Made by a program: the position numbers and the translations under genes
Source of the DNA: CAYSCX01 sp964429575
GTDB taxonomy: Bacteria; Desulfobacterota; Binatia; Binatales; Binataceae
Direction of reading: 5' to 3'
DNA length: 64,000 nt
Assembly (NCBI GenBank): GCA_964429575.1
Contig: CAYSCX010000010.1
Span: forward strand, 1 to 64,000
Part shown: piece by piece, positions 34,885-43,329 of the stretch
Layout of the letters: each line of letters opens with the position of its first letter
Numbering within the stretch: position 1 is the first letter of the stretch
The notes under the pieces: generated by a model
Database searches by the model: none
What the model was told of the DNA's origin: nothing
What the model saw: only the letters and a program-made list of their open reading frames with translations

Positions 34885-35052
34885 TAGCAGGCGGTTGAAA
34901 AAGCGATTTCAACCGCCTGCTCCCTCTCTCGCGTCTCCCTCTCTCGCGGCTCCGGGGGAGAAGATAATGAAGGCAGCCAGTCTTTACGCAGGGTGTTGAG
35001 AGCGCGGTCGAGGCCATCGGGGAAACTCAAAGCGTTTCTCAACACCCTGCTA
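34885..35052 (+). repeat. Composite palindromic repeat, copy B
   Basis: Arms TAGCAGGCGGTTGAAAAA/TTTCAACCGCCTGC and GCAGGGTGTTGAG/CTCAACACCCTGCTA flank the CTCTCTCGCG centre. This copy lacks the CCTTCGCCCATGGCTCAGG block found in the other three. Its last three bases are the TAG stop codon (minus strand) of the Usp gene. Confidence 0.9.
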
Positions 35053-35502
35053 ACTGGCGGGTCTGCGGAAAATGAGCACCGAGCACGGCGCGTGGCGCAC
35101 CAGCCGTTCAGCGACTGATCCGACCAGGTGCTCGGCGCCGGTGCGGCCATACGATGCGAGCAGCACCATGTCGATCTGGTTCTTGGCAGCGTAGGCGGCG
35201 ATGGTAGCGACCGGCTGGCCGACTACGACCGCGGTGGTAACTTTGCGCGAGTTATCGAGCTCGTCCTTTTTGATTCGCTCGAGTTCTTGCTCGGCCTGCT
35301 CGACCATCGCGGCCTCGCGAGCAACCTCGCGGGCCTGCTCGCCGGTGATATGCGACAGCACCGTGTTGACCGGAACCACGGCGTGAAGGACGTGCAGGTC
35401 GGCATTGACGTCGCGGGCAAGTTCCCACGCTCCGCGCAACGCGTCCATCGAATAGTGCGAGAAATCGATCGGCGCGAGGATTTTTTTCAGGTTCTGAATC
35501 AT
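35050..35502 (-). CDS. Universal stress protein (UspA family)
   Basis: A 150-residue single-domain Usp: ILAPIDFSHYSMDAL at the start, the helical region EQAREVAREAAMVEQAEQELE, then VTTAVVVGQPVATI and the ATP-type loop SYGRTGAEHLVGSVAERLV, near the classical G-x2-G-x9-G(S/T). It probably binds ATP. The stop codon TAG is the outer edge of repeat copy B and repeat copy C starts 10 nt upstream of the start, so the gene sits as a cassette between two repeats in direct orientation. Confidence 0.88.
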   Translation of the reverse strand: MIQNLKKILAPIDFSHYSMDALRGAWELARDVNADLHVLHAVVPVNTVLSHITGEQAREVAREAAMVEQAEQELERIKKDELDNSRKVTTAVVVGQPVATIAAYAAKNQIDMVLLASYGRTGAEHLVGSVAERLVRHAPCSVLIFRRPAS

Positions 35503-35512
35503 TGAATTCCCC

Positions 35513-35707
35513 TACCAGGCTGTTGAAACAGTCATTTTCAACCGCCTGCTCCCTCTCTCGCGTCTCCCTCTCTCGCGGCTCCGGGGGAGAAGATAACGAA
35601 GGCAGCCAGATCCTTCGCCCATGGCTCAGGTCAAGTCTTTCACGCAGGGTGTTGAGCGCACCGCCGGGACCGCGCCGGTAGGTTCCACGTTGCTCAACAA
35701 CCTGCCA
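35513..35707 (+). repeat. Composite palindromic repeat, copy C
   Basis: Arms TACCAGGCTGTTGAAACAG/TTTTCAACCGCCTGC and GCAGGGTGTTGAG/CTCAACAACCTGCCA flank the same centre as other copies, with the CTTCGCCCATGGCTCAGG block. It is in the same orientation as copies B and D, just upstream of the Usp gene and 117 nt before the alcohol dehydrogenase remnant. Confidence 0.88.
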
Positions 35708-35824
35708 GGAATTCTGCACTTACCACGCGGTTTGCCGCGCCTGCAAACGCAGGCGTTGTGTGCGATTAGCGCGGCACTCGGCAGCTTCGGTTTTCCAATC
35801 ATCTGAGTTGAGAGGCGGCACGAA

Positions 35825-36040
35825 ATGAGAGCGGCGGTATTGCATGGCGCGCGCGGCGGGCGCGTTGAGAAGGTCCCCGACCCGAAGATTGCGAACCCGA
35901 CTGACGCTCTGGTGCGGATCACGCGCGCGGCAATTTGCGGCTCCGAATCAGCCACCGGCTCGATCTCAACGATGCGCAGCGCGGGTACGATATCTTCGAT
36001 GCGCGCAAAGAAGGCGCGGTGAAAGTAGTTCTGAAACCAT
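35825..36040 (+). pseudogene. Collapsed zinc-dependent alcohol dehydrogenase remnant
   Basis: The first 41 codons read like the N-terminus of a zinc alcohol dehydrogenase (MRAAVLHGARGGRVEKVPDP ... ITRAAICGSE). From 35947, in another frame, the DNA reads ISHRLDLNDAQRGYDIFDAR ... VKVVLKP and stops at TAA 36038-36040, which is the normal C-terminus of the same family. The roughly 300 codons between, with the catalytic and NAD domains, are gone. A plausible Shine-Dalgarno (GAGAGG) still precedes the ATG. A clean internal deletion best explains this. Confidence 0.85.
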
Positions 36041-36082
36041 AAGTGCGACGGCGAACGCCGCGCGCCGGGATTTGTAGAAGCG

Positions 36083-36109
36083 CGGGCCCGGCGATCGCGC
36101 CGAGGCCCG
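36083..36109. terminator. Strong GC hairpin between convergent units
   Basis: CGGGCC-CGGCG pairs with CGCCG-A-GGCCCG (loop ATCG, one bulged A). It lies between the dehydrogenase remnant and the convergent RRM gene. No U-tract is present, so termination is only likely. Confidence 0.4.
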
Positions 36110-36125
36110 TTGTCCTGGTTCTTAC

Positions 36126-36416
36126 TTAACGATCGCGCCCGCCACCACCACCACCGCCGCCGCCTGCGCTGCGCGCCTGCGCTTCGTTGACCCTGATCGG
36201 ACGTCCCTTGAGGTCACGGCCGTTCAGGGTCTTCACGGCTTCCTCGGCCGACTCGTCGGTTCCCATCTCGACAAATCCGAATCCGCGCGAACGTTTTGTC
36301 TCGCGGTCGACGATGACCTGCGCGCTGGTGACTTCGCCAGCCTCCGCGAATACGTCCTGCAGATCCTGGTCGGTCACCGTCCAGGCAAGATTTCCAACGT
36401 ACAGTCTGCGACCCAT
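36126..36416 (-). CDS. RRM-domain RNA-binding protein with glycine tail
   Basis: A 96-residue single RRM protein: RNP2 is LYVGNL (5-10) and RNP1 is RGFGFVEM (about 43-50), with a C-terminal GGGGGGGGGRDR tail. Such short glycine-rich RRM proteins in bacteria resemble cold-induced RNA chaperones. The start has AGGAG seven nt upstream. A long leader of about 140 nt separates it from a TATAAG box (36565-36560), which could mean post-transcriptional control, as is common for cold-type genes. Confidence 0.92.
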   Translation of the reverse strand: MGRRLYVGNLAWTVTDQDLQDVFAEAGEVTSAQVIVDRETKRSRGFGFVEMGTDESAEEAVKTLNGRDLKGRPIRVNEAQARSAGGGGGGGGGRDR

Positions 36417-36932
36417 TCAAGTCTCCTGCCGCTCTGAGATATCTTCGCCAGAGCGCGGAATGTCCGCACTCACACTCACCCTCATGGCTAGTCTTGGTGG
36501 CAGACTTTCCAGCGACAAGGCGAGGCTCCAAGCGCGCGTCTCAAGCAAAGCTGCCCACCCTTATAGCATCGCCCTACGCGCAAAAATAGCTCCTGTTCGC
36601 ACCCCGCGAGCGCGCCGGTTCACTCGAGATCGCCAGTAGTGACTTCCTGGTTTGGTTGATGTTTCCAGCATTGCGAAGGATAGGCGGACCGCGTTCAAGT
36701 CGCCGCCCGGCCGCCGTGATTTTGGCCGACTCGGCGAAAGATTGCGCGAGCAAACGTGATTGAGCAGATGTAAGCGAACAAGATTGCCGACCGCTCTATC
36801 GTGGCCGGCGCTTGCGCAACGGACCGGCTGCGCAATACCTAATAGGCGTACGATTGGCAATCACGCAGCTTGGCGGTTCGGACTTCGATTCACCGCGAGA
36901 GCCGGCGCGCCAACCAAAGAGGAGAGTGCAAG
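36417..36932. other. Divergent intergenic region, RRM leader and SDR upstream region
   Basis: About 516 bases hold no gene I can support. The left part is the probable 5' leader of the RRM gene, with TATAAG on the minus strand at 36565-36560 but a weak -35. The right part includes the Shine-Dalgarno GAGGAGAG just before the SDR gene. Confidence 0.55.
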
Positions 36933-37691
36933 ATGCTGCTCAAGGACAGGGTTGCGATCATAACGGCCGGGGCGGGTGTCGGAATCGGACGCGCGGTCGC
37001 TACGCGGTTTCTCGAAGAGGGCGCGCAGGTGGTGCTGACCGACGCCCATCCACGGCGAACCGGCGAAACCGCCGCCGAGCTGTCCAAGCAATTCGGGCGC
37101 GAAGTGCCGGGGATCGTGGTCGATGTAACGCGGCGCGAACAGATCGAAGGCGCAGTGAAGCAGGCGGTGGAAAAGTTCGGCCGCATCGACATCCTCTTCA
37201 ACAACGCCGGAATCAACAAGCTGGAACCGATCTGGGAAGTCAGGGACGAAACGTGGGATCTGGTGATGAACGTCTGCCTGCGCGGGACCTTCTGGACGAT
37301 GCGCGCGGTGTTGCCTCACATGCTGAAACAGGGCAGGGGTGCGATCGTCAATATGGCGTCGGCCGCAGGTTGGATGGCTGCATCGGACGGCGAGGCGCCC
37401 TACTCCGCCGCCAAGGCGGGCGTAATGGGACTCACGCGCGCGGCCTCCGGGGAGCTGGCGGGGAAAGGTATCCGCGTAAACGCGATAGCGCCGAGCGTGA
37501 TTTACAATGAATTTCTCGAACGCATCTATCCGCCCGGCATGTTCGAGGCAGCGAAGAAACGAAACCCGATGGGACGCCTCGGTGAGCCGCGCGACGTCGC
37601 GAACCTCGCGCTATTTCTGGCGAGCGATCTCTCGTCATACATAACCGGCGAAGTGGTCAGCATCAGCGGCGGCTCGGTGGTAGTTCCTTAG
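36933..37691 (+). CDS. Short-chain dehydrogenase/reductase
   Basis: A 252-residue classical SDR using NAD(P)H. The cofactor loop is TAGAGVGIG (a variant of TGxxxGIG), followed by NNAGINK, MASAAGW with the catalytic Ser, and YSAAK with the catalytic Tyr and Lys. The C-terminal SGGSVVVP end is typical. The start at 36933 has GGAGAG eight to nine nt upstream. It stands alone; the substrate is not predictable. Confidence 0.9.
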   Translation: MLLKDRVAIITAGAGVGIGRAVATRFLEEGAQVVLTDAHPRRTGETAAELSKQFGREVPGIVVDVTRREQIEGAVKQAVEKFGRIDILFNNAGINKLEPIWEVRDETWDLVMNVCLRGTFWTMRAVLPHMLKQGRGAIVNMASAAGWMAASDGEAPYSAAKAGVMGLTRAASGELAGKGIRVNAIAPSVIYNEFLERIYPPGMFEAAKKRNPMGRLGEPRDVANLALFLASDLSSYITGEVVSISGGSVVVP

Positions 37692-37848
37692 CTTTTGCAC
37701 CGGCGCTACAACAGGTATTCAGCCTACTCACGGCCTGCTAATGCTTGTTGGTATCAGCGCATGGTCGAGATTCGCTTGTTACTGATCTACGCATTGTGTA
37801 GGTTAAGTGAAATTTATGTCTGACAATCTTCGAGTAGGAGAACTTTAG

Positions 37849-38232
37849 ATGCCACGCAGGAAGAGCACGTCGGTTACTTCCGCGTTTCGGCGCGTACAGC
37901 AGCAGGCGCGCGGTCTGCTGGCTGATCTGCGGAAGCAAATTCGCAGCAAAGAGACCGAGCTGGCGCGCCTTCGGGAAGAAGATGCGGGGCTCGGTCAACT
38001 TGTCGGACACGTCGGCGCCAAAGGTACGGGGGGCGCCGCAGGCGGACGTGGCCGAATCAACTGGCGGACCGTCTTGACCCAGCTTCCAAAGCAGTTCCGC
38101 GCATCCGACGTGCGCAAGGTTCGCGGGCTTAAGCAGAAGCGCCCGTCGGAAATCTTCGCGGCGATTACGCGTTGGATCGAAGGTGGACTGGCCAGGCGCA
38201 GGTCTCGCGGCGTGTACGAGCGGTCGAAGTAA
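37849..38232 (+). CDS. Small basic coiled-coil protein of unknown function
   Basis: A 127-residue, strongly basic protein. N-terminal residues 10-45 form a probable coiled coil (VQQQARGLLADLRKQIRSKE). A Gly-rich hinge (TGGAAGGRGRI) follows, and then a C-terminal helical module (INWRTVLTQLPKQFRASDV ... IFAAITRWIEGGLARR) that looks like a helix-turn-helix or winged-helix segment. I do not recognise the family; DNA binding is inferred from charge and layout. GGAG precedes the ATG by 8 nt. It may be co-transcribed with mtnA downstream (75-nt gap). Confidence 0.7.
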   Translation: MPRRKSTSVTSAFRRVQQQARGLLADLRKQIRSKETELARLREEDAGLGQLVGHVGAKGTGGAAGGRGRINWRTVLTQLPKQFRASDVRKVRGLKQKRPSEIFAAITRWIEGGLARRRSRGVYERSK

Positions 38233-38307
38233 ACCGCTTCATCAGTCCCGCTCGCAACTGACGACTGCGCATCGGACCTGCGGGTCCTGACGCCGCATCT
38301 CGCACCA

Positions 38308-39345
38308 GTGGCAATCAAGACCATCGAGTGGCGCAACGACTCGGTGCGGATGATCGATCAGCGCCTGCTGCCAACGCGCGAGATCATTCGCACCTATCGC
38401 GACTATCGCGGAGTTGCGAACGCGATCAAGACGATGGTCATACGCGGCGCGCCCGCTATCGGCGTCGCCGCCGCGATGGGTGTCGCGCTCGGACTCAAGG
38501 GAACCAGCGGCCGCAAGGCGCTCGATCGTTTCAAGACCGTTGCCGCAGCACTCAAAGCTACGCGCCCGACCGCGGTCAACCTCGCATGGGCGGTCGAGAG
38601 AATGGGCCGAGTGCTGAATGACGCTCTCGCGCTTGGGGCCGACAAGCTGTTCAAGCGGATGCGCGAGGAGGCGATCACCATCCAGCGCGAGGACATCGCG
38701 GCGAACCGCGCACTTGGGCGTTACGGCGCCAAGCTGCTTCGCAATCCGAGCCGCGTGCTCACTCATTGCAATGCCGGCGCGCTCGCAACCGCCGGATACG
38801 GCACCGCGCTCGGCGTGATACGCGCCGCACGCGCGAGCGGAAAACGCGTGGCAGTCTACGCCGACGAGACCAGGCCGTTTCTTCAGGGCACGCGATTGAC
38901 TGCTTGGGAACTGCGCAAGGACAACATCCCGGTTACGGTGATCGCGGATAACACGGCGGCGAGCCTGCTTGCCCGCGGCGACATCGATTGCGTGATCGTC
39001 GGGACCGACCGGACGGCCGCGAACGGCGACGTCGCGAACAAGATCGGCACGTATCCGCTTGCAGTGCTCGCGCGCCGCCACCGGGTGCCGTTTTACGTCG
39101 CGGCGCCGTTGTCCTCGATCGATCTCAATTGTCCTTCGGGCAAAGCGATTCCGATAGAGGAGCGCTCCGGGCGCGAGTTGACCGAGTTCGGCGGCAAGCG
39201 CATCGCGCCGCAAGGGGTACGGACTTTTAACCCCGCGTTCGATGTAACGCCGGCGGAATTGGTCACCGCGATAGTGACCGAGCGCGGCGTTGCGCGCCCG
39301 CCATACAAGCGAAGCCTGCGCGCATTGAAAGAGCGCAAGCGCTGA
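38308..39345 (+). CDS. mtnA: S-methyl-5-thioribose-1-phosphate isomerase
   Basis: A 345-residue enzyme of the methionine salvage pathway that converts 5-methylthioribose 1-phosphate to methylthioribulose 1-phosphate. The start is a GTG. Conserved motifs are TMVIRGAPAIGVAAAMG, the catalytic Cys in LTHCNAGALATAGYGTALG, YADETRPFLQGTRLTAWEL and the catalytic Asp in VGTDRTAANGDVANKIGTY. No other salvage genes are in the window. Confidence 0.95.
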   Translation: MAIKTIEWRNDSVRMIDQRLLPTREIIRTYRDYRGVANAIKTMVIRGAPAIGVAAAMGVALGLKGTSGRKALDRFKTVAAALKATRPTAVNLAWAVERMGRVLNDALALGADKLFKRMREEAITIQREDIAANRALGRYGAKLLRNPSRVLTHCNAGALATAGYGTALGVIRAARASGKRVAVYADETRPFLQGTRLTAWELRKDNIPVTVIADNTAASLLARGDIDCVIVGTDRTAANGDVANKIGTYPLAVLARRHRVPFYVAAPLSSIDLNCPSGKAIPIEERSGRELTEFGGKRIAPQGVRTFNPAFDVTPAELVTAIVTERGVARPPYKRSLRALKERKR

Positions 39346-39386
39346 CGCACCGCGCCGGCGCGCGCTTGTCGAATTTAAATGTCGCG

Positions 39387-40406
39387 CTATTCCTGAAGGT
39401 GGTCGAGGTACTCGGCGAGTCCGTAGCCCACCTTGCCGTCCCAACGCCACTCGGTCATTCCTTCGGCGATTCGCGTGACCACGCCGCCGCGGCGATTGCG
39501 CAGCGGGATCATTGACTGGACTTTGCCCGTGATGACAGCGGTCGAGCCGTCTTCGGCATCGCAGGTAACCTTGATGCGGTCGTGCAGTCGCTGCTCGCCG
39601 GTGAATTCGGTCTCGATCGCGACCTTGCGGATGTTGAGGTTGGGCTGACCCTTGCGGGCGATGTAGCCGCCGGGATGCTCAGCGCCGTCGCGATCGACGG
39701 TCAGCGCCGCGACCGCGCCGAGGCTCTCGTCAAAGTTCATCGTGAGCCAACGGTAGTACTTCGGCGCCTGCCAGTAGCGCGGACCCCAGCTGTGATCGCG
39801 AAGCCCCAGCCCGTCGAATTTGAACTCGCGCGCATCGGCTCCTGAACCAATCGTGAGCTTTCCAACCGCGTGCCCATGCTGTTCGAAGTGGCCGCGCGCG
39901 AACTCCCGCGCAACGTCGGCATCGCGCTTGACAGGCTGCCATTTGCCGTCCGCGCTTTTTTCGCGCAGTTCGCCGCCCCATGCGGGCGAAATTGCGTAGT
40001 AGTCGATCTCCAGATTCGCGCGATGGTGCGGATTGGTTTTGAACGCCTGGGCCGGCTCTGCCATTTCGAGCGGATTTTTCAGCAGGCAAACCTTGCCGTT
40101 GAAGGTGACGCGGTGATGTTCGAACGGCTTCACAACTTCGAACTTCAAGCCGCCCGCATTGTGGCTCTCGTTCGACTTGAGTTCGGGCCGCGCGAACATG
40201 AACCCGACGCTGCCGTCGGGGAGGTACAGGCAGGTCGTCATCTCGGCGTAACCCTCGTTGGCGCGATTGCCGAGGCGCACGAAGCCGCCCGCCTTTTGGT
40301 TGCGGTCAAAGAAGTTGTAGTAGGCGGACTCGTTGAAGTTCGCCTCGCCGGTGTTCGGATGCATGTAGTCGTCGGCTTCGAGTAGTACGACCTTGCGCTC
40401 GCCCAT
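39387..40406 (-). CDS. CrtC/AttH-like lipocalin-fold protein (DUF7064/7065 type)
   Basis: A 339-residue protein with two lipocalin-like halves. Landmarks are NESAYYNFFDRNQKAGGFVR, DGSVGFMFARPE, DYYAISPAWGG, LRDHSWGPRYWQAPKYYRWL and GYGLAEYLDHL. Related domains are found in hydroxyneurosporene synthase and AttH-like proteins and often near acyl-CoA genes. No catalytic residue is assigned. It is the last gene of the operon kinase-DUF6285-CrtC-like (75-nt gap after the DUF6285 gene). Confidence 0.72.
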   Translation of the reverse strand: MGERKVVLLEADDYMHPNTGEANFNESAYYNFFDRNQKAGGFVRLGNRANEGYAEMTTCLYLPDGSVGFMFARPELKSNESHNAGGLKFEVVKPFEHHRVTFNGKVCLLKNPLEMAEPAQAFKTNPHHRANLEIDYYAISPAWGGELREKSADGKWQPVKRDADVAREFARGHFEQHGHAVGKLTIGSGADAREFKFDGLGLRDHSWGPRYWQAPKYYRWLTMNFDESLGAVAALTVDRDGAEHPGGYIARKGQPNLNIRKVAIETEFTGEQRLHDRIKVTCDAEDGSTAVITGKVQSMIPLRNRRGGVVTRIAEGMTEWRWDGKVGYGLAEYLDHLQE

Positions 40407-40481
40407 TAGTGGATGCTCCCCATGAAATCCTTTTGACTTGCGATTCTTAGCACTAACATTGAGCGGCGGCGAAAGCGCGCT

Positions 40482-40910
40482 TCAACTCCCCGCGCGACGC
40501 TTTTCACGCGCCGCAAGGTCGGCCTCGAGGTAACGAGGATTCGCGATTTTGAGCTTGTTCTCGACCGCATGGCGCACGACCTTGAGCGTGCGTTCGCGCA
40601 GTTCGCCCGAATCGACGTCACCGGCGCGAATTTTCGCGCTTAGCTCGTCGTTGAGCTTTACGGCAGCGTCGTAAAGTTCGTCGCGACCGTGGAGGTGAGG
40701 CTTTTCTTTTCCCAACAGCACACAGAGCGCCGTTATTTCCTCGCGCATTTGCGGCTCTTCCAGTTTCATTTCGCGGGCGACGATGCGCATCACGTTGGCG
40801 ACCACTCGCGACTGGAACTGCCGGCCGCCTTCGGTGACCGGAACAATCTCGCGATCGACAAAGTTGGCTGCGGCTTCGAGCAATTCAATCGCAGTTGGAC
40901 GATCCTGCAT
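40482..40910 (-). CDS. DUF6285-type accessory protein of the kinase
   Basis: A 142-residue, mostly helical, acidic protein (TAIELLEAAANFVDREIVPV ... RTLKVVRHAVENKLKIANPR). It lies only 4 nt downstream of a phosphotransferase-family kinase gene. In the lva operon of Pseudomonas putida a small protein (LvaB) assists the kinase LvaA on 4-hydroxyacyl-CoA; this gene has the same position and size class. The link is inferred, not proven. Confidence 0.72.
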   Translation of the reverse strand: MQDRPTAIELLEAAANFVDREIVPVTEGGRQFQSRVVANVMRIVAREMKLEEPQMREEITALCVLLGKEKPHLHGRDELYDAAVKLNDELSAKIRAGDVDSGELRERTLKVVRHAVENKLKIANPRYLEADLAAREKRRAGS

Positions 40911-40914
40911 CGCT

Positions 40915-41937
40915 TCACCCGCCCCATTCGATGAGATTTAGCAATTCGAGCTCGGTCTCCGCCGTGCGACGGCCGATGCTCGCCAGTTCGACGCTTGGCA
41001 CTAACCCATCGATGTAGGTGCGCGCCTGGCTGATGGTGATGATTCCCCAACGCAAGTTGCCGAAGACTTCCCAGAATTTGACCGTCTCCGGATCGACCTT
41101 GATGCCGCTTGCCTGCTCGTATGCCGCGAAGAATGCGTCGCGCGTGCCGAGACCGCCGACCGGATTGTGGTCAGCGCCGAATCGCCACGCGCGCACGCAC
41201 ATCCACCCAAGATCCTCCATCGGGTCGCCCAAGTGGGCGAGTTCCCAGTCGAGAATCGAGCGCACTCCGTCGGGGCCGAAGATTACGTTGCCGATGCGGT
41301 AGTCGCCGTGAACGAGCGTGATGCGGGGCGTCTTGGGAATGCGCTCGTAGAGGTAGCGAAACGCGAGTTCGAAAGCCGGATGCGGCTCGAGCGCGAGCTT
41401 GCGGAAGTTTTCCTCGTAGCGCCGGACCTCCGTCTCGGCGGCGTTGGCGCCGGGTTTTGCGAGGAAATCGAGCTTGTGCTTCGCGAAGTCGATGCGATGA
41501 ATCCCGGCAAGTATCTCCGCGAGCTGCGCGGGCATCACCTCGCGCGCCTTGGCGTAGATGTCGTCCCGGAGCAGGCGGCGCGCGATGGTCTCGCCGTTGA
41601 CCTTCTCCATGATGAAGAACGCGGCGCCAAGCACCGCCGGATCCTCGCCGAGCCAGAGAACCTCGGGGACGGGTACGCCCTGGTCGTGGGCCGCGCGCAG
41701 GACGAGAAATTCCTGGCGGCGATTCGTATCGATCTTGTGGGCGCCGGGGTCGCGGCGGAGCACCAGCGCGCGCTTGGTGGCCGCGCCGTCGCGTTCCATG
41801 GTTGCATCGAAGGACCAGATTTCGCGCGACGCTCCTCCGGGCATCCGGCCAAGGTTTTCAATCGTGACGGTCTTGAAACGACCCTCGGAGCGGATGAACG
41901 CGGAGAGCTTCTCGATCATTTCCTTGGGATCCATCAA
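40915..41937 (-). CDS. Phosphotransferase-family kinase (ACAD10/LvaA-like)
   Basis: A 340-residue APH-fold kinase. The nucleotide loop reads LGRMPGGASREIWSFDA, and the catalytic and metal loops are LVHGDYRIGNVIFG and SILDWELAHLGDPMED. Residue style is of the acyl-CoA-linked phosphotransferases rather than antibiotic kinases. It opens a three-gene minus-strand operon with DUF6285 and a CrtC-like protein. The repeat-rich spacer at 41938-42516 lies upstream. Confidence 0.87.
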   Translation of the reverse strand: MMDPKEMIEKLSAFIRSEGRFKTVTIENLGRMPGGASREIWSFDATMERDGAATKRALVLRRDPGAHKIDTNRRQEFLVLRAAHDQGVPVPEVLWLGEDPAVLGAAFFIMEKVNGETIARRLLRDDIYAKAREVMPAQLAEILAGIHRIDFAKHKLDFLAKPGANAAETEVRRYEENFRKLALEPHPAFELAFRYLYERIPKTPRITLVHGDYRIGNVIFGPDGVRSILDWELAHLGDPMEDLGWMCVRAWRFGADHNPVGGLGTRDAFFAAYEQASGIKVDPETVKFWEVFGNLRWGIITISQARTYIDGLVPSVELASIGRRTAETELELLNLIEWGG

Positions 41938-42516
41938 TCGACCGCCGCGCGAGCGCGAACTTCACGTCTAGCACGAAGGTTCGCCGCCGCGCACGACGGT
42001 CGCGAGCCGGTCGCGAGTCGCGACGGCCGGTGGCCGGAGGTGGAGAGCAGTGAGGATGGCGCTCCCGTTGGTCGGGACGGTGAGAAGAAAACAGAGAAGG
42101 GCGCACAGCCGTGCGCCCCTACGGAAGAGGGAGAGGGGACAGAAGGGGGTCCGGAGCAAGAACCGGGATTTCTCGCTCCGCAGACGCCGCTCGGAATGAC
42201 AAGTGAGAGTCGCGCCCTCTCCCACTCGCACGGCTTTGTCTGCGAGCGGCCTCTCCCAAGTCAGGGAGAGGCGGGGAGGGGAAGGAGAGCAGGCGCCGGC
42301 ACCCTCAGCCTCGCCCGGAGGCAGAGAGCAAAGCCGCAACATCGACCCTCAGCCACACCCGCTCCCAGTGATCACGGGGAGAGGGCTGAGAAGGAAGAAA
42401 CGAAGGGCGCACAGCCGTGCGCCCCTACGGGAGACAGGGAGAGGGGACAGAGGCGAAGATGGGCGCATTGCCATGCGCCCCTACGAGGTTGAGCGAGTTA
42501 TTTTCGGGACGCTACG
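41938..42516. other. Repeat-rich intergenic region
   Basis: About 580 bases without a gene. They hold three palindromes (next entry), a GGGATTTCTCGCTCCG...CTCGGAATGAC motif at 42165-42200, and an inverted pair CCTCTCCC / GGGAGAGG near 42250-42272. Purine-rich tracts (GAGAGGGGACAG) follow the first two palindromes. Confidence 0.7.
42099..42480. repeat. Three copies of a 20-bp GC palindrome
   Basis: Copies lie at 42099-42118, 42405-42424 and 42461-42480. Each has GGGCGCA(C/T) and (G/A)TGCGCCC arms around a 4-nt centre and is followed by CCTACG. The first two share flanking GGGAGAGGGGACAGA. They resemble REP-type hairpin elements. Confidence 0.85.
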
Positions 42517-43329
42517 CTAGGAGCGGCGGCCGGCGAGTTGTGCCAGTCCGTCGCCAAGCAGGTTGAATCCGAGCACGGAAAGGCCGATGGCGATGCCGGG
42601 GGCGGTGGTCACGTGCGGCGCGACCAGCAGGAATGCGCGTCCCGCGTCCAGCATGTTGCCCCAACTCGGAGTCGGCGCAAGAACGCCGATGCCGAGAAAG
42701 GACAGCGCCGCCTCGGCGACGATTATGGCGCCAAGCCCGAAGGTCGCCTGCACGGCGACCGGTCCGGCGATGCCGGGCAGCAGATGGCGGAAGAGAATTC
42801 GCGCCGGACGCGCGCCGAGACTTTCAGCGGCTGCGACATAGTCGCGTTCGCGCAAAGAGAGCACCTCGCCACGGACCAGCCGCGCATAGCCAGTCCAGCC
42901 CATCGCACCCAACGCGATGACGACGTTGAAAATTCCCGGACCGAGAATCGCGGCGAGCGCGATGGCCAGCAGGAAGCCCGGAAATGCGAGAACGATGTCC
43001 ACGCCGCGCATTACGAGGGTGTCGATAGGTCCGCCGCCCAGAGCCGCGGCGCCACCGATGACCGCGCCGATGGCGAGCGATAGCGCGACCACGACTGTTG
43101 CGACTGCGAGCGAAAGACGCGCGCCCCAAACGACCCGTGCAAGCACGTCGCGACCGAGCGCATCGCAACCGAACGGATGATCGAAACTCGGAGGGGCAAG
43201 CGAGCCGGCAAGATCGATCGCGAGCGGATCGGCGTGGACCAACATCGGGCCGAAAAGCGCAAACGCCGCGATTACCGCGACCAATCCGAGACCGATGAGA
43301 AGAGCGGGATTTCGCCGCAGCGCGATCAT
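42517..43329 (-). CDS. ABC transporter permease, DppC/OppC type
   Basis: A 270-residue inner-membrane permease for dipeptide/nickel-type substrates. The N-terminus (MIALRRNPALLIGLGLVAV) is a membrane segment; six hydrophobic helices follow, with the EAA loop in AESLGARPARILFRHLLPG and FPGFLLAIALAAILGPG. It overlaps the DppB-type gene by 4 nt. No ATPase genes are present in the window. Confidence 0.9.
   Translation of the reverse strand: MIALRRNPALLIGLGLVAVIAAFALFGPMLVHADPLAIDLAGSLAPPSFDHPFGCDALGRDVLARVVWGARLSLAVATVVVALSLAIGAVIGGAAALGGGPIDTLVMRGVDIVLAFPGFLLAIALAAILGPGIFNVVIALGAMGWTGYARLVRGEVLSLRERDYVAAAESLGARPARILFRHLLPGIAGPVAVQATFGLGAIIVAEAALSFLGIGVLAPTPSWGNMLDAGRAFLLVAPHVTTAPGIAIGLSVLGFNLLGDGLAQLAGRRS

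Noticed and set aside
40915..41937. Antibiotic-resistance aminoglycoside kinase
   Set aside because: Motifs and neighbours fit acyl-CoA-linked kinases, not resistance enzymes.
42203..42520. Frames over the palindrome cluster
   Set aside because: They translate hairpin repeats and low-complexity purine tracts.
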